Assembly (NCBI RefSeq): GCF_042679605.1
Contig: NZ_JBHTMU010000015.1
Span: 1-64,000 of the forward strand
DNA: 64,000 nucleotides
Direction: 5' to 3'
From: Litorisediminicola beolgyonensis
GTDB taxonomy: Bacteria; Pseudomonadota; Alphaproteobacteria; Rhodobacterales; Rhodobacteraceae
Shown here: positions 1 to 8,725 of the stretch, piece by piece
Numbering within the stretch: the stretch's first letter is position 1
Layout: each line of letters opens with the position of its first letter
The notes under the pieces: generated by a model
The model's input: only the letters and a program-made list of their open reading frames with translations
What the model was told of the DNA's origin: nothing
The model's database searches: none
Made by a program: the position numbers and the translations under genes

Positions 1-889
1 CCAAGGGACCCCGGCGCAGGCGCTGCATCCGCGCGGGCCATTCGGCGCGGGTGACGGCGGCCTCGCAGGCCTCGTCGCCGATCCCCAGGTGACGCAGCGC
101 GGCCAGCGCGGCGCCCGCGTTGTCGATCTGGTGGGGGCCGGGAAGGTTCGGAAGCGGCAGGTCCAGAAGGCCGGTCTCGTCCTGGTAGACCAGCCGCCCG
201 CGCTCTTCCCAGGAATGCCAGTGCTGCCCGCGCGCCAGAAGCGGCGCGCCCAGTTCGGCGGCGCGCGCCTCGATCACGGCGAGCGCGCGCTCGTCCTGCC
301 GGCCGACCACGCAGGGAACCCCGCGCTTGAGGATCCCGGCCTTTTCGAAGGCGATCTTCTCGAGCGTGTCGCCAAGGAAACTTTCGTGATCCATCGCCAC
401 GGGCGTGATCACCGTCAGCGCCGGGCGGTCGATCACGTTGGTCGCGTCGAGCCGTCCGCCGAGACCCACTTCGAGAAGCGTGTGATCGGCGGGCGTGCGG
501 GCGAAGGCCAGGAGCGCGGCGCAGGTCGTGATCTCGAAATAGGTGATCGGATCGGCGCCATTGGCGGCATAGGCCTCGTCCAGAAGCGCGGTCAGCGCCT
601 CTTCGGTGATCAGCTCACCGGCGAGCCGGATGCGCTCGTGGAAGCGGACCAGATGCGGCGAGGTATAGACATGGGCGGTCTTGCCCGAGGCTTCGAGCCC
701 GGCGCGGATCATCGCGAGGGTCGAGCCCTTGCCGTTCGTCCCGGCGACATGGATCACCGGCGGCAGGCTGCGCTCGGGGTGGTCGAGCGCGGCCAGGAGC
801 CGATGCACGCGGTCGAGCGTCAGGTCGATGACCTTGGGATGCAGCGCCATCATCCGCGCGAGGATGAGGTCGGAAGTGCGGGCGTCCAT
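1..889 (-). CDS. folC: Folylpolyglutamate synthase / dihydrofolate synthase, 3' end beyond window
   Basis: Joins glutamate to dihydropteroate or folate in the cytoplasm, the last steps of folate synthesis. The N-terminal 296 residues are present and the rest runs off the left edge. Seen directly: the Mur-ligase P-loop VAGTNGKGST at residues 48-57, then a YTSPHL motif and GLGGRLDATNV, all FolC hallmarks. The start is the ATG at 889, 21 bases after the accD stop. accD-folC is a common proteobacterial pair and the genes are probably cotranscribed. No defect is visible in the part shown. Confidence 0.95.
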   Translation of the reverse strand, partial: MDARTSDLILARMMALHPKVIDLTLDRVHRLLAALDHPERSLPPVIHVAGTNGKGSTLAMIRAGLEASGKTAHVYTSPHLVRFHERIRLAGELITEEALTALLDEAYAANGADPITYFEITTCAALLAFARTPADHTLLEVGLGGRLDATNVIDRPALTVITPVAMDHESFLGDTLEKIAFEKAGILKRGVPCVVGRQDERALAVIEARAAELGAPLLARGQHWHSWEERGRLVYQDETGLLDLPLPNLPGPHQIDNAGAALAALRHLGIGDEACEAAVTRAEWPARMQRLRRGPL

Positions 890-910
890 GTGGGGCCTGT
901 CCGTGCCGGG

Positions 911-1831
911 TCAGTCGTCGGATTTCGCCGGATCGCTGGTCTCCAGCGTCTCCGGCGCGGGCAGTTCGCCCCAGACCGGCGGCGGCATGCCCATCAGCAT
1001 GCGCAGGATCACGATCAGCTCTTCGCGCATCTTGCGGCGGTCGGTGACGCGGTCGAGCATCCCGTGCTCGAGCAGGTATTCGGCGCGCTGGAAGCCCTCG
1101 GGGAGCTTCTCGCGGATGGTCTGTTCGATCACGCGCGGGCCCGCGAAGCAGATCAGCGCCTGCGGCTCGGCGATATGGACATCACCTAGCATGGCGTAGG
1201 ACGCGGTGACGCCGCCCGTGGTGGGGTGGGTCAGCACGACGATGTAGGGAAGCTTGTGTTCGCGCAGCATCTGCACCGCGACCGTGGTGCGCGGCATCTG
1301 CATCAGCGACAGGATGCCTTCCTGCATGCGGGCGCCGCCCGCGGCCGAGAAAAGCACCAGCGGGCGCTTGAGGCGCACGGCCTCTTCCGCGGCCTTGATG
1401 ATGGCGTTGCCGACGAACATCCCCATCGAGCCGCCCATGAACGAGAAGTCCTGCGCGGCGGCGACGATGGGCGTCTTGCCGATCTCGCCGGTCGCGACCA
1501 GCATCGCCTCGACCTCGCCGGTGTCGCGCTGGGCGGCCTTCATCCGGTCGGGATAGCGCTTCTGATCGCGGAAATGCAGCGGATCGGGCAGGGGCTCGGG
1601 GATATCGACGGTCGAGTAGACGCCGCTGTCGAAGAGCGCATGGAAGCGCTGGCGCGGCGTGATCTGCATGTGATGCCCGCAATCGCCGCAGACATTGAGA
1701 TTGTCGGCCAGTTCGCGGTGGAACAGCATGGTCCCGCAGGACGGGCACTTGGTCCAGAGGTTCTCGGGCACCTCGCGGCGCGAGAAGATCGAGTTGATCC
1801 GAGGCCGGACGTAATTGCTGATCCAGTTCAT
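911..1831 (-). CDS. accD: Acetyl-CoA carboxylase carboxyltransferase subunit beta
   Basis: Beta half of the carboxyltransferase that moves CO2 from biotin to acetyl-CoA to form malonyl-CoA, the first step of fatty acid synthesis. The 306 residues are the usual length. An N-terminal zinc ribbon is visible with Cys29, Cys32, Cys48 and Cys51, followed by the crotonase-like fold with SFMGGSMGMFVG and the glycine-rich SAAGGARMQEG segment that forms the oxyanion hole. It lies just upstream of folC on the same strand. Confidence 0.97.
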   Translation of the reverse strand: MNWISNYVRPRINSIFSRREVPENLWTKCPSCGTMLFHRELADNLNVCGDCGHHMQITPRQRFHALFDSGVYSTVDIPEPLPDPLHFRDQKRYPDRMKAAQRDTGEVEAMLVATGEIGKTPIVAAAQDFSFMGGSMGMFVGNAIIKAAEEAVRLKRPLVLFSAAGGARMQEGILSLMQMPRTTVAVQMLREHKLPYIVVLTHPTTGGVTASYAMLGDVHIAEPQALICFAGPRVIEQTIREKLPEGFQRAEYLLEHGMLDRVTDRRKMREELIVILRMLMGMPPPVWGELPAPETLETSDPAKSDD

Positions 1832-1918
1832 GCGCCGCTTCCGTTGCGATCCTTGGGGCGGATCTAGGCGGCGCAGGCGGGAATTGCAATCGCGCGTGGC
1901 GTGCGGCGGCCTCCGGGG

Positions 1919-2830
1919 TCAGCGGCGGATGGCGACCCGGGCGGCGAGCCAGCCGATCCCCAGAAGCGCGAAATCCACCGGCATCGCGGCGGAGACCGCG
2001 TCGACGTCGTCGGCCCCGAAGGGCAGGGTGTAACGCGCGAGGCCCGACATCGGACCGTCGAGCGACACCCAGAGGAGGACGATCGCGTTGTTGGTGAAAT
2101 GCAGCGCGATGGCCGGGCCGAGCGTGCCCGCGCGCGCCGTGAGATCGGCGGCGGCGAGGCCGAAGGCAAAGGTCCAGGCGACGATGCTGAGCGCGTTGCC
2201 GCCATAGGCCGCCGGGGCGAAATGCCCGAGCGCGAAGGCCGCCGACGGCACCAGCATCCAGACGAGGCGGCTTCGGAACCGCGCGGCGAGCTGGCTTTGC
2301 AGGTAGCCGCGGAAGAGGATTTCCTCGCTACCGGTCTGGATCAGGATCGCGACGATGGCAAGCGGCAGAAGCCCGAGCCAGCGCCCCATCGGCAGATTCT
2401 CCTGCAGCTCCATGTCGCCGAGCCCGTAGACGAAGACCACCACGCCCAGATTGATCGCGCCGGTCCAGAGGAGCACGTTCAGGAACTGCGGCACGAAGGC
2501 CGCGCGCGGTCCGAGAAGGCTCCCGAAGCTCCGCGAATGGAGAAGCCGTGCGGCGAGCGCCGCGCCGAGCGCCATGCCGCCCATCGCCATCAGGAGCAGG
2601 ATCAGCCCCTGCGGGCCTTCTCCGGTGATGAGCGTGGTCAGCGTGTCGGTGCCGCCGAGGATCAGCGCGGTGGTCAGCGCGATCTGGCCGATCAAAAAGG
2701 TCGTGGCCACCGCCAGCACGATCCCGAGGCCCAGCCGCCAGAGCTCGGGACGCGACCGCCCCGGGGCGACCAGCGCCTCGTGTGCGGCATAGCGCCGGGG
2801 CGCGGGGGCGGAAGGAGCGGGTCCGGACAT
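1919..2830 (-). CDS. CPBP family intramembrane glutamic endopeptidase
   Basis: A polytopic membrane protein of 303 residues of the CAAX-protease/bacteriocin-processing (CPBP, Abi) family. The catalytic signature EEILFRG is present, with Glu169-Glu170 and Arg174, followed by the second and third motif histidines in LGHFAP and LHFTNN. About seven hydrophobic segments are visible. Substrates of bacterial members are mostly unknown and nothing nearby suggests one. It stands alone on the minus strand, divergent from ilvD. Confidence 0.85.
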   Translation of the reverse strand: MSGPAPSAPAPRRYAAHEALVAPGRSRPELWRLGLGIVLAVATTFLIGQIALTTALILGGTDTLTTLITGEGPQGLILLLMAMGGMALGAALAARLLHSRSFGSLLGPRAAFVPQFLNVLLWTGAINLGVVVFVYGLGDMELQENLPMGRWLGLLPLAIVAILIQTGSEEILFRGYLQSQLAARFRSRLVWMLVPSAAFALGHFAPAAYGGNALSIVAWTFAFGLAAADLTARAGTLGPAIALHFTNNAIVLLWVSLDGPMSGLARYTLPFGADDVDAVSAAMPVDFALLGIGWLAARVAIRR

Positions 2831-2939
2831 CGGACGAGAGGTAAGTCATTGGCCGTTCGCCGCAAGCGCAAGCGGCAATGCTTGTGAAGGTTGGGGCGCT
2901 TTTGTATGCCGTGGTGCAACGTTTCCCGGGAGGTCCCCC

Positions 2940-4673
2940 ATGCTCAAGCGCCCCTTCGACAAGTCGAAACTGCCCAGCCGCCATGTCACGGAGGGTCCGG
3001 CCCGCGCGCCGCACCGTTCGTATTACTACGCGATGGGCATGTCCGAAGACGAGATTCACCAGCCGCTCGTCGGCGTCGCCACCTGCTGGAACGAGGCCGC
3101 GCCCTGCAACATCGCGCTGAACCGTCAGGCGCAGGCGGTGAAGCTCGGGGTCAAGGAAGCCTCGGGCACGCCGCGCGAGTTCACCACCATCACCGTGACC
3201 GACGGCATCGCGATGGGCCACGAGGGGATGCGCTCCTCGCTCGCCTCGCGCGAGGCCATCGCCGACACGGTCGAGCTGACCATGCGCGGGCATTGCTATG
3301 ACGCGCTCGTCGGTCTCGCGGGCTGCGACAAGTCGCTGCCGGGGATGATGATGGCGATGGTGCGTCTGAACGTGCCGTCGGTCTTCATCTATGGTGGCTC
3401 GATCATGCCGGGCCGGTTCCAGGGCCGCGACGTGACCGTGCAGGACGTCTTCGAGGCCGTGGGCCGTCACCAGGCGGGCCAGAACTCGGACGAGGAGCTC
3501 GCCGCGCTCGAGCGCGTCGCCTGCCCCTCGGCGGGGGCCTGCGGCGGCCAGTTCACCGCCAACACCATGGCCTGCGTCTCCGAGGCGATTGGCCTGGCGC
3601 TCCTGAACTCCTCGGGTGCGCCCGCGCCCTACGAGAGCCGCGACCAGTACGGCACCGCCTCGGGCATCGCGGTGATGAACCTGCTCGAAAAGCGCATCCG
3701 GGCGCGCGACGTGGTCACGCTCAAATCGCTCGAGAACGCGGCGCGGGTCGTGGCCTGCACGGGCGGCTCGACCAATGCGGGCCTGCACCTTCCGGCCATC
3801 GCGCATGAGGCGGGGATCGACTTCTTCCTCGACGATGTCTGCGAGATCTTCCGCGACACCCCCTATTTCGTCGATCTGAAGCCCGGCGGGCAGTATGTCG
3901 CCAAGGATCTCTACGAGGTCGGCGGCGTTCCGGTGGTGATGAAGGAGCTGCGCAAGGCGGGGCTTCTCCACGAGGACTGCATCACCGCCTCGGGCCGCTC
4001 GATGGGCGAGGAGCTCGACCTGATCGAGCGCGAGGCCGACGGCAAGGTGATCTATCCGATCGAGACGCCGATCACCAAGACCGGCGGTGTCGTGGGTCTC
4101 AAGGGCAACCTCGCGCCGCAGGGCGCCATCGTGAAGGTTGCGGGCATGAGCCCCGAAGAGCAGGTCTTCTCGGGTCCGGCGCGGGTCTTCGAATGCGAAG
4201 AGGATGCCTTCGCCGCGGTGAAGGCGCGCGAATACAAGGAGGGCGAGGTGCTCGTCATCCGCAACGAGGGTCCGGCCGGCGGCCCCGGCATGCGCGAGAT
4301 GCTGGCGACGACCGCCGCGCTCTCGGGCCAGGGCATGGGCAAGAAGGTGGCGCTGATCACCGATGGCCGCTTCTCCGGCGCGACCCGCGGCTTCTGCGTG
4401 GGCCATGTCGGTCCCGAAGCGGCGCAGTGCGGCCCGATCGCGCTTCTCGAGAACGGCGACGTCATCACCATCGACGCCATCAAGGGCGAGATCAGCGTCG
4501 ACCTGACCGAGGACGAGATGGCCAAGCGCAAGGAGGCCTGGGCCGGTCCGCGCGAGACGATCTATGCCTCGGGCGCGCTTTGGAAATACGCGCAGCTCGT
4601 TGGCGAGACCTACAAGGGCGCGGTCACCCATCCCGGGGCGGAGGCCGAGCGCCATGTCTATGCCGATCTTTGA
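2940..4673 (+). CDS. ilvD: Dihydroxy-acid dehydratase
   Basis: Dehydrates 2,3-dihydroxy-isovalerate and its methyl homologue in valine, isoleucine and leucine synthesis. The product has 577 residues. The three cysteine ligands expected for the [2Fe-2S] type are at Cys56 (APCN), Cys129 (GCDKSLPGM) and Cys201 (SAGACGGQ), and the ACTGGSTNAGLHLPAIA motif is intact. The ATG at 2940 follows a GGAGG-type ribosome-binding site. The stop codon overlaps the start of the downstream lipoprotein gene. Confidence 0.97.
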   Translation: MLKRPFDKSKLPSRHVTEGPARAPHRSYYYAMGMSEDEIHQPLVGVATCWNEAAPCNIALNRQAQAVKLGVKEASGTPREFTTITVTDGIAMGHEGMRSSLASREAIADTVELTMRGHCYDALVGLAGCDKSLPGMMMAMVRLNVPSVFIYGGSIMPGRFQGRDVTVQDVFEAVGRHQAGQNSDEELAALERVACPSAGACGGQFTANTMACVSEAIGLALLNSSGAPAPYESRDQYGTASGIAVMNLLEKRIRARDVVTLKSLENAARVVACTGGSTNAGLHLPAIAHEAGIDFFLDDVCEIFRDTPYFVDLKPGGQYVAKDLYEVGGVPVVMKELRKAGLLHEDCITASGRSMGEELDLIEREADGKVIYPIETPITKTGGVVGLKGNLAPQGAIVKVAGMSPEEQVFSGPARVFECEEDAFAAVKAREYKEGEVLVIRNEGPAGGPGMREMLATTAALSGQGMGKKVALITDGRFSGATRGFCVGHVGPEAAQCGPIALLENGDVITIDAIKGEISVDLTEDEMAKRKEAWAGPRETIYASGALWKYAQLVGETYKGAVTHPGAEAERHVYADL

Positions 4674-5364
4674 TCGCGCAGCCCGCGCGCTCTCAGCGGG
4701 CGCCCTGGCGCTGGGCCTCGCGGCCTGCGAAGTCGCGCCCGACGGCACGGTCGCCCCGACGCGCGGCTTCCTCTCGGGTCTTGTCGGGCCCGAGGCCGGG
4801 GCCGGGCTCGAGGCCATGTCCGATCCCAATGGCGGCACCGGCGTCGAGCCGCCCGCTGCCGTCGAACTTGCGCGGGGCGACATCGTCGTGGGCGGGCTCG
4901 AGGGCTATTGCATCGACCCCCGCTCGCTGCGCACCAGCCGCCAGGGCGCCTTTGCCGCGCTGGGGCCCTGCGCGCGGATCGTCGATGCCGAGGCACCGCC
5001 GGTGGTGGAGCCGCTTCTCCTGACGGTCACCGTCGGCCCGCGTCGGCGCGGGATCGACCTGCCGAGCGCCGAGACCTTCGCGCGGCTGACCGGCGCCCCG
5101 GCGCGGCCCGCCGAGGCGCCCGAGGGCTTCGTGCTGGTGCGTCTCGACACCGGCGGCGACCAGGCGCTGGAAGACGGCGATCCGCGCCACTGGCGGGGTG
5201 TCTTCCAGCAGAACGGCCGGCTCGTGAGCCTCGCGCTCTACGCGCCGCGCGACAGCGTTCTCGCGGGCGACCAGGGCCAGCGGCTGATGATCGAGGTCTA
5301 CGAGAGCATCTCGACGCTCAGCGACCGGTCGAACGCGGCGGATGCCGCAGGGTCGGGCGGCTGA
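4654..5364 (+). CDS. Putative lipoprotein of unknown function
   Basis: A protein of about 236 residues with an N-terminal hydrophobic stretch ending in a lipobox (LGLAAC near residue 25), so it should be lipid-anchored in the cell envelope. I do not recognise the remainder. It has an SLRTSRQGAFAALG segment near the middle and an acidic, low-complexity C-terminus. I chose the ATG at 4654 because it places the signal peptide at the very N-terminus; another ATG lies six bases later. The gene overlaps the end of ilvD by 20 bases and is probably cotranscribed with it. Confidence 0.75.
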   Translation: MSMPIFDRAARALSAGALALGLAACEVAPDGTVAPTRGFLSGLVGPEAGAGLEAMSDPNGGTGVEPPAAVELARGDIVVGGLEGYCIDPRSLRTSRQGAFAALGPCARIVDAEAPPVVEPLLLTVTVGPRRRGIDLPSAETFARLTGAPARPAEAPEGFVLVRLDTGGDQALEDGDPRHWRGVFQQNGRLVSLALYAPRDSVLAGDQGQRLMIEVYESISTLSDRSNAADAAGSGG

Positions 5365-5378
5365 GGCCTTTGCATGTC

Positions 5379-5414
5379 CCGTGAGGCGGCGGTCACAGCC
5401 CCGCCGCCTCACGG
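5379..5414 (+). terminator. Perfect 14-bp hairpin after the lipoprotein gene
   Basis: The arms at 5379-5392 and 5401-5414 are exact reverse complements around an 8-base loop, 15 bases after the lipoprotein stop codon. No U-run follows, so it may be a Rho-assisted end or an mRNA-stabilising stem rather than a canonical terminator. Confidence 0.55.
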
Positions 5415-5504
5415 TAATTCCCCGTTTATCGTCAAGCCGTAACATGCCATGATGCGGCAAATGCCGCGCGGGAAGCGCGGCCCCGCCGACAGGCCGGCGG
5501 AGGG

Positions 5505-6293
5505 GTGAGCGGTAGGCGCATGGCAGGGCAGCGACGTCGATTCTGGGACCGTGTGGTTCATCTTGCGGCTTTGCGGCGCTGGCGCGCGGCAGCCGCGGGC
5601 ATGACCGGTGCCGACCCGGTTGAGCTCCGGCGCCAGCGCAGCGCCGCGCGGGCCCTTCGCGAACCGCTCGACCGCCTGATCCACTTTGCCGATGGCCGTC
5701 TGGCGCTGCCGATGATCGGCAGCCAGTCCTTTCCGCGCCCGCATGACGCCGACTGGGCCTGGCGGCCCGAGATCTGGACCGGGCCCCTGGCGCGGCCGGG
5801 CCGGTCGACCGTGCCTTCGGGCGAGATGCTGGGCCGCGAGGCGACGCTCTTTCACGACTGCGCCATCTCGGAGCTGACGCTCCGCCAGCTGCGCAACACC
5901 CGCGAGGCCGATCTGGCGCCTTATGCGCTCCGGCTCGACGTGTTCCGCTTCGACGGCTCCTACCTGTCGCTCGCGCTCGACCTGCCGGAGCAGGCGGCGC
6001 AAGGCCTGAAGCGCCGCCACCTGATCCGGGTTGACGCCATCGTCGAGATGGAGAAGCCGCTCGAGATCTTCCTGCGGCTCAACATCAAGCACGGGCCGAA
6101 TGTCGAACAGCTGGTCCGCGAGCTGCCGCTGCACGAGGCCGACAGGCGGGTCGAGTTCGACCTCGCCTACACCAAACTCAACGAGAAGCGGATCGAGAAG
6201 CTCTGGCTCGACATCATTTTCGAGGGACCGGAGATGAACCAGGTCATCCTGCGCGATCTGACCTTCAGCCGCCGCCCGCGGGCGGAGATCTGA
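5505..6293 (+). CDS. DUF6478 family protein
   Basis: A 262-residue protein that I match to the DUF6478 family of Rhodobacteraceae; its function is unknown. The N-terminus is Arg-rich, followed by a beta-rich domain with alternating hydrophobic residues (for example LRLNIKHGPNVEQLVRELPL). No signal peptide or membrane segment is seen. GTG at 5505 and ATG at 5520 are both possible starts and neither has a well-placed ribosome-binding site. It is followed after 20 bases by the next gene and probably forms a two-gene operon with it. Confidence 0.7.
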   Translation: MSGRRMAGQRRRFWDRVVHLAALRRWRAAAAGMTGADPVELRRQRSAARALREPLDRLIHFADGRLALPMIGSQSFPRPHDADWAWRPEIWTGPLARPGRSTVPSGEMLGREATLFHDCAISELTLRQLRNTREADLAPYALRLDVFRFDGSYLSLALDLPEQAAQGLKRRHLIRVDAIVEMEKPLEIFLRLNIKHGPNVEQLVRELPLHEADRRVEFDLAYTKLNEKRIEKLWLDIIFEGPEMNQVILRDLTFSRRPRAEI

Positions 6294-6313
6294 ACCGGAG
6301 GGACGGGGCGCGC

Positions 6314-6691
6314 ATGGACACTTACACGCTGGAGAAACTCCGCTTCGCCTCGGGCGTCTGGGAAGGGCTGATCCTGGCCGCCGACGCCGAGGCGCGCACG
6401 CCGCAGGTTGCGGTGTCGCTCTACGACCGGCCCGTCGATGGGGCGTCGATTTCCGAGACCGACGAGGCCGGGCGCTGGCTTCTCAGGGTGCCGATCCCGC
6501 CCGAGATGATCGGCGACGGCGTGCAGACGGTGCTGATCTCCGAGGCCGATAGCGGCGTGACACTCGGCAGCTTCTCGATGATCTCGGGCGAGGCGCTGGG
6601 CGACGACCTGCGCGCCGAGGTGGCGCTTCTGCGCGAAGAGCTCGACATGCTCAAACGCGCGTTTCGGCGGCACTGCCTGGAGACGAGCTGA
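6314..6691 (+). CDS. Conserved small protein downstream of DUF6478
   Basis: A 125-residue protein of no family that I recognise. The first 90 residues look like a single beta-sandwich domain (VAVSLYDRPVDGASISETD, then LRVPIPPEMIGDG). The last 30 residues (DDLRAEVALLREELDMLKR) form a short coiled coil, which suggests oligomerisation. A GGAGG-like site lies upstream of the ATG at 6314. Its proximity to the DUF6478 gene suggests a shared role. Confidence 0.65.
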   Translation: MDTYTLEKLRFASGVWEGLILAADAEARTPQVAVSLYDRPVDGASISETDEAGRWLLRVPIPPEMIGDGVQTVLISEADSGVTLGSFSMISGEALGDDLRAEVALLREELDMLKRAFRRHCLETS

Positions 6692-6775
6692 CCGGGGCGG
6701 GTCGAGACAGGTCAGGTGGGTTGACCTTGTGACGGCCCGGGAGCAGTGTCGCGCCAACCACCACCGGGACCCCTC

Positions 6776-7696
6776 ATGTCGCAGGCCAGCCTCGCCATCC
6801 TCCTCAAGCTCGGCTCCGTCGTGCTCTTCGTCGTCATGGCGGCCCTGATCAAGGCGACGGCCACGGATGTCCCGGCGGGCGAGGCGGTGTTCTTCCGATC
6901 GTTCTTCGCGCTCTGGGTGATCGTCGCCTGGCTCCTGTGGCGGCGCGAGCTGCGCACCGGCCTCAAGACCCAGGACCCGCTCGGCCATCTCTGGCGCGGG
7001 CTGATCGGTGTGACGGCGATGGGGCTTGCCTTCACCGGCCTCGGCTTGCTGCCGCTGCCCGAGGTCACGGCCATCGGCTTCGCCGCGCCGCTCCTCACGG
7101 TGATCTTCGGCGCGATCTTCCTGGGCGAAGTGGTGCGCCGGTTCCGCCTGAGCGCGGTGGCGCTCGGGCTCTTGGGCGTGCTCGTGATCCTCTGGCCGCG
7201 GCTGACCTTCGACGATCTCGGCACCGGCGCGGCGATGGGGGTGGGCGTCGTGCTTCTGTCCTCGGTTTTCCGGGCGCTGGCGCAGATCCAGATCCGGCGG
7301 CTCGCCAAGGTCGAGGAGACCTCGGCCATCGTCTTCTATTTCTCGCTGACCGCGACGGTGTTCTCGCTCGCGACCGTGCCCTTCGGCTGGGTCATGCCCG
7401 AGCCCGGGCAGGCGGCGATGCTGATCATCGCGGGGCTCATCGGCGGGGTGGCGCAGATCCTGCTGACCTCGGCCTACAGGTTCGGCGAGGCGGGGCTCTT
7501 GGCACCGTTCGACTATGCCTCGATCCTCTTCGCCACGGCCATCGGCTACGTGGTCTTCGGCGACGTGCCGACGGGCTGGATGCTGGTCGGCACGCTGATC
7601 GTGATCGCGGCGGGCTGCCTGATCATCTGGCGCGAGCGTCAGCTGGGACTGGAGCGGGGACGGGCGCGGAAGGCGGGCCTCACGCCGCAGGGCTGA
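6776..7696 (+). CDS. DMT superfamily (EamA) inner-membrane transporter
   Basis: About 306 residues with ten hydrophobic segments and the internal EamA duplication (residues about 8-140 and 150-280), so a drug/metabolite exporter in the inner membrane. GEAVFFRSFFALWVI and the conserved Glu-Pro region of repeat two fit the family. Substrate unknown. The ATG at 6776 was preferred to the GTG at 6746 because it places the first membrane helix directly at the N-terminus. Its 3' end overlaps the convergent metallopeptidase gene. Confidence 0.85.
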   Translation: MSQASLAILLKLGSVVLFVVMAALIKATATDVPAGEAVFFRSFFALWVIVAWLLWRRELRTGLKTQDPLGHLWRGLIGVTAMGLAFTGLGLLPLPEVTAIGFAAPLLTVIFGAIFLGEVVRRFRLSAVALGLLGVLVILWPRLTFDDLGTGAAMGVGVVLLSSVFRALAQIQIRRLAKVEETSAIVFYFSLTATVFSLATVPFGWVMPEPGQAAMLIIAGLIGGVAQILLTSAYRFGEAGLLAPFDYASILFATAIGYVVFGDVPTGWMLVGTLIVIAAGCLIIWRERQLGLERGRARKAGLTPQG

Positions 7697-8663
7697 GGCC
7701 GCTTTCGGGGCCATGCCGGAGCCAGCGATGGGCGAAGGCGAGCTTGGTGCGCACGCCGTCCCTCAGAACGAACGGGTAGAGATCGGGCAGGTCGAGCGCG
7801 CGGTTGACATGGTTGACCGCGATCGAGACCGAGATCGCGCGTTCGATCAGCGCATCGGTGTCGCTGTCGGCATAGGCGTCGTAACCCGGTCCGGGCAGGT
7901 CCGGCCCGGCGATGGAGACCGCGACGGCGCTGTCCAGAAGATCGACGAGATGCAAAAGATGCGCGACGGTCTCGGCCCAGTCCTCGTGCGGATGGGCGGT
8001 GGCGTAGCTCGAGACATGGTCCGAACCGGGCGCGTCCGGATCGGCGTAATGGGCCTTGAGCGCGGCGCCGTAATCCTCGCGCTCGTCGCCGAAGAGCGCG
8101 CGGAAGGCGTCGAGGAATTCGGGCTGTTCCGAGAGCCTGACGAAAAGGAAATGTGCGGTCTCGTGGCGGAGATGGCCGAGCATGGTGCGGTAGAGCTCGC
8201 CCATGTCCTCCTGCCGCTGCGCGCGGGTCGCCTCGTCGGCTTCGCTGACATTGATGGTGATGAGACCGTCGGCATGGCCCATCGTCACCTGCGCCGCGCC
8301 GCTCGCGGTCTCCTCGGACAGCAGGCGGAAGACCGGGCGCGCGCCGGGGTCGCCCGGCGTGAACCAGCCCCAGCGGGCGAGGTTGGCGAACATGCGCCGC
8401 TTGACCTGTTCGGTCTCTCTCCAGCGCCCGAGATTTTCCGACGCGCCCAGATCCGGCACTGTCTCGGTGGTCTCGCAGGCGCGGCAGAGCGCGTCGCCCT
8501 CGGTGCGCCAGTTGCAGCCGATCCGGTCGCGGTTGGCGCAGGTGTCCGTCGCGGCGATCATGGTCTGCGAGCCGGGATTGAAGACGATCTCGTGCCCGCA
8601 GTTGCAGACCGTGTTGTGGAAGTAGAGATCGGCCGCGCAGAGCGGACAGGTGAAGACTTGCAT
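7680..8663 (-). CDS. Zinc-ribbon putative metallopeptidase (Peptidase_Mx-like)
   Basis: A 327-residue protein. The N-terminus has zinc-ribbon Cys pairs (TCPLCAADL, VCNCGHE) and a second Cys set (CRACE); the central HLRHETAHFLF matches the HExxH catalytic motif of zinc metallopeptidases, and a downstream SHPHEDWAE-like segment (residues AHPHEDWAETVAH) supplies a likely third ligand. It belongs to the poorly characterised family annotated as putative zinc-binding metallopeptidase. The start is the ATG at 8663. The last 17 bases overlap the convergent DMT gene. Confidence 0.8.
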   Translation of the reverse strand: MQVFTCPLCAADLYFHNTVCNCGHEIVFNPGSQTMIAATDTCANRDRIGCNWRTEGDALCRACETTETVPDLGASENLGRWRETEQVKRRMFANLARWGWFTPGDPGARPVFRLLSEETASGAAQVTMGHADGLITINVSEADEATRAQRQEDMGELYRTMLGHLRHETAHFLFVRLSEQPEFLDAFRALFGDEREDYGAALKAHYADPDAPGSDHVSSYATAHPHEDWAETVAHLLHLVDLLDSAVAVSIAGPDLPGPGYDAYADSDTDALIERAISVSIAVNHVNRALDLPDLYPFVLRDGVRTKLAFAHRWLRHGPESGLSPAA

Positions 8664-8685
8664 GACGCCTCGAAAAGAAAGGGTG

Positions 8686-8715
8686 CCGGAGCGAACCGCG
8701 CGCGGCGCGCTCCGG
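8686..8715 (-). terminator. Hairpin terminator of the aminotransferase gene
   Basis: Eight-base arms CCGGAGCG and CGCTCCGG (8708-8715 and 8686-8693) lie directly after the aminotransferase stop. On the minus strand they are followed by a T-rich tract (CCCTTTCTTTT). It separates this gene from the metallopeptidase gene. Confidence 0.65.
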
Positions 8716-8725
8716 TTCCCGTTTC

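Noticed and set aside
2878..2940. Leu/Val-rich short frame before ilvD (MLVKVGALLYAVV) as a branched-chain leader peptide
   Set aside because: The frame continues far into ilvD instead of stopping upstream, and I found no alternative stems, so no attenuator layout.
2328..4883. Very long minus-strand frame opposite ilvD
   Set aside because: Shadow of GC-rich coding; ilvD on the plus strand accounts for the region.
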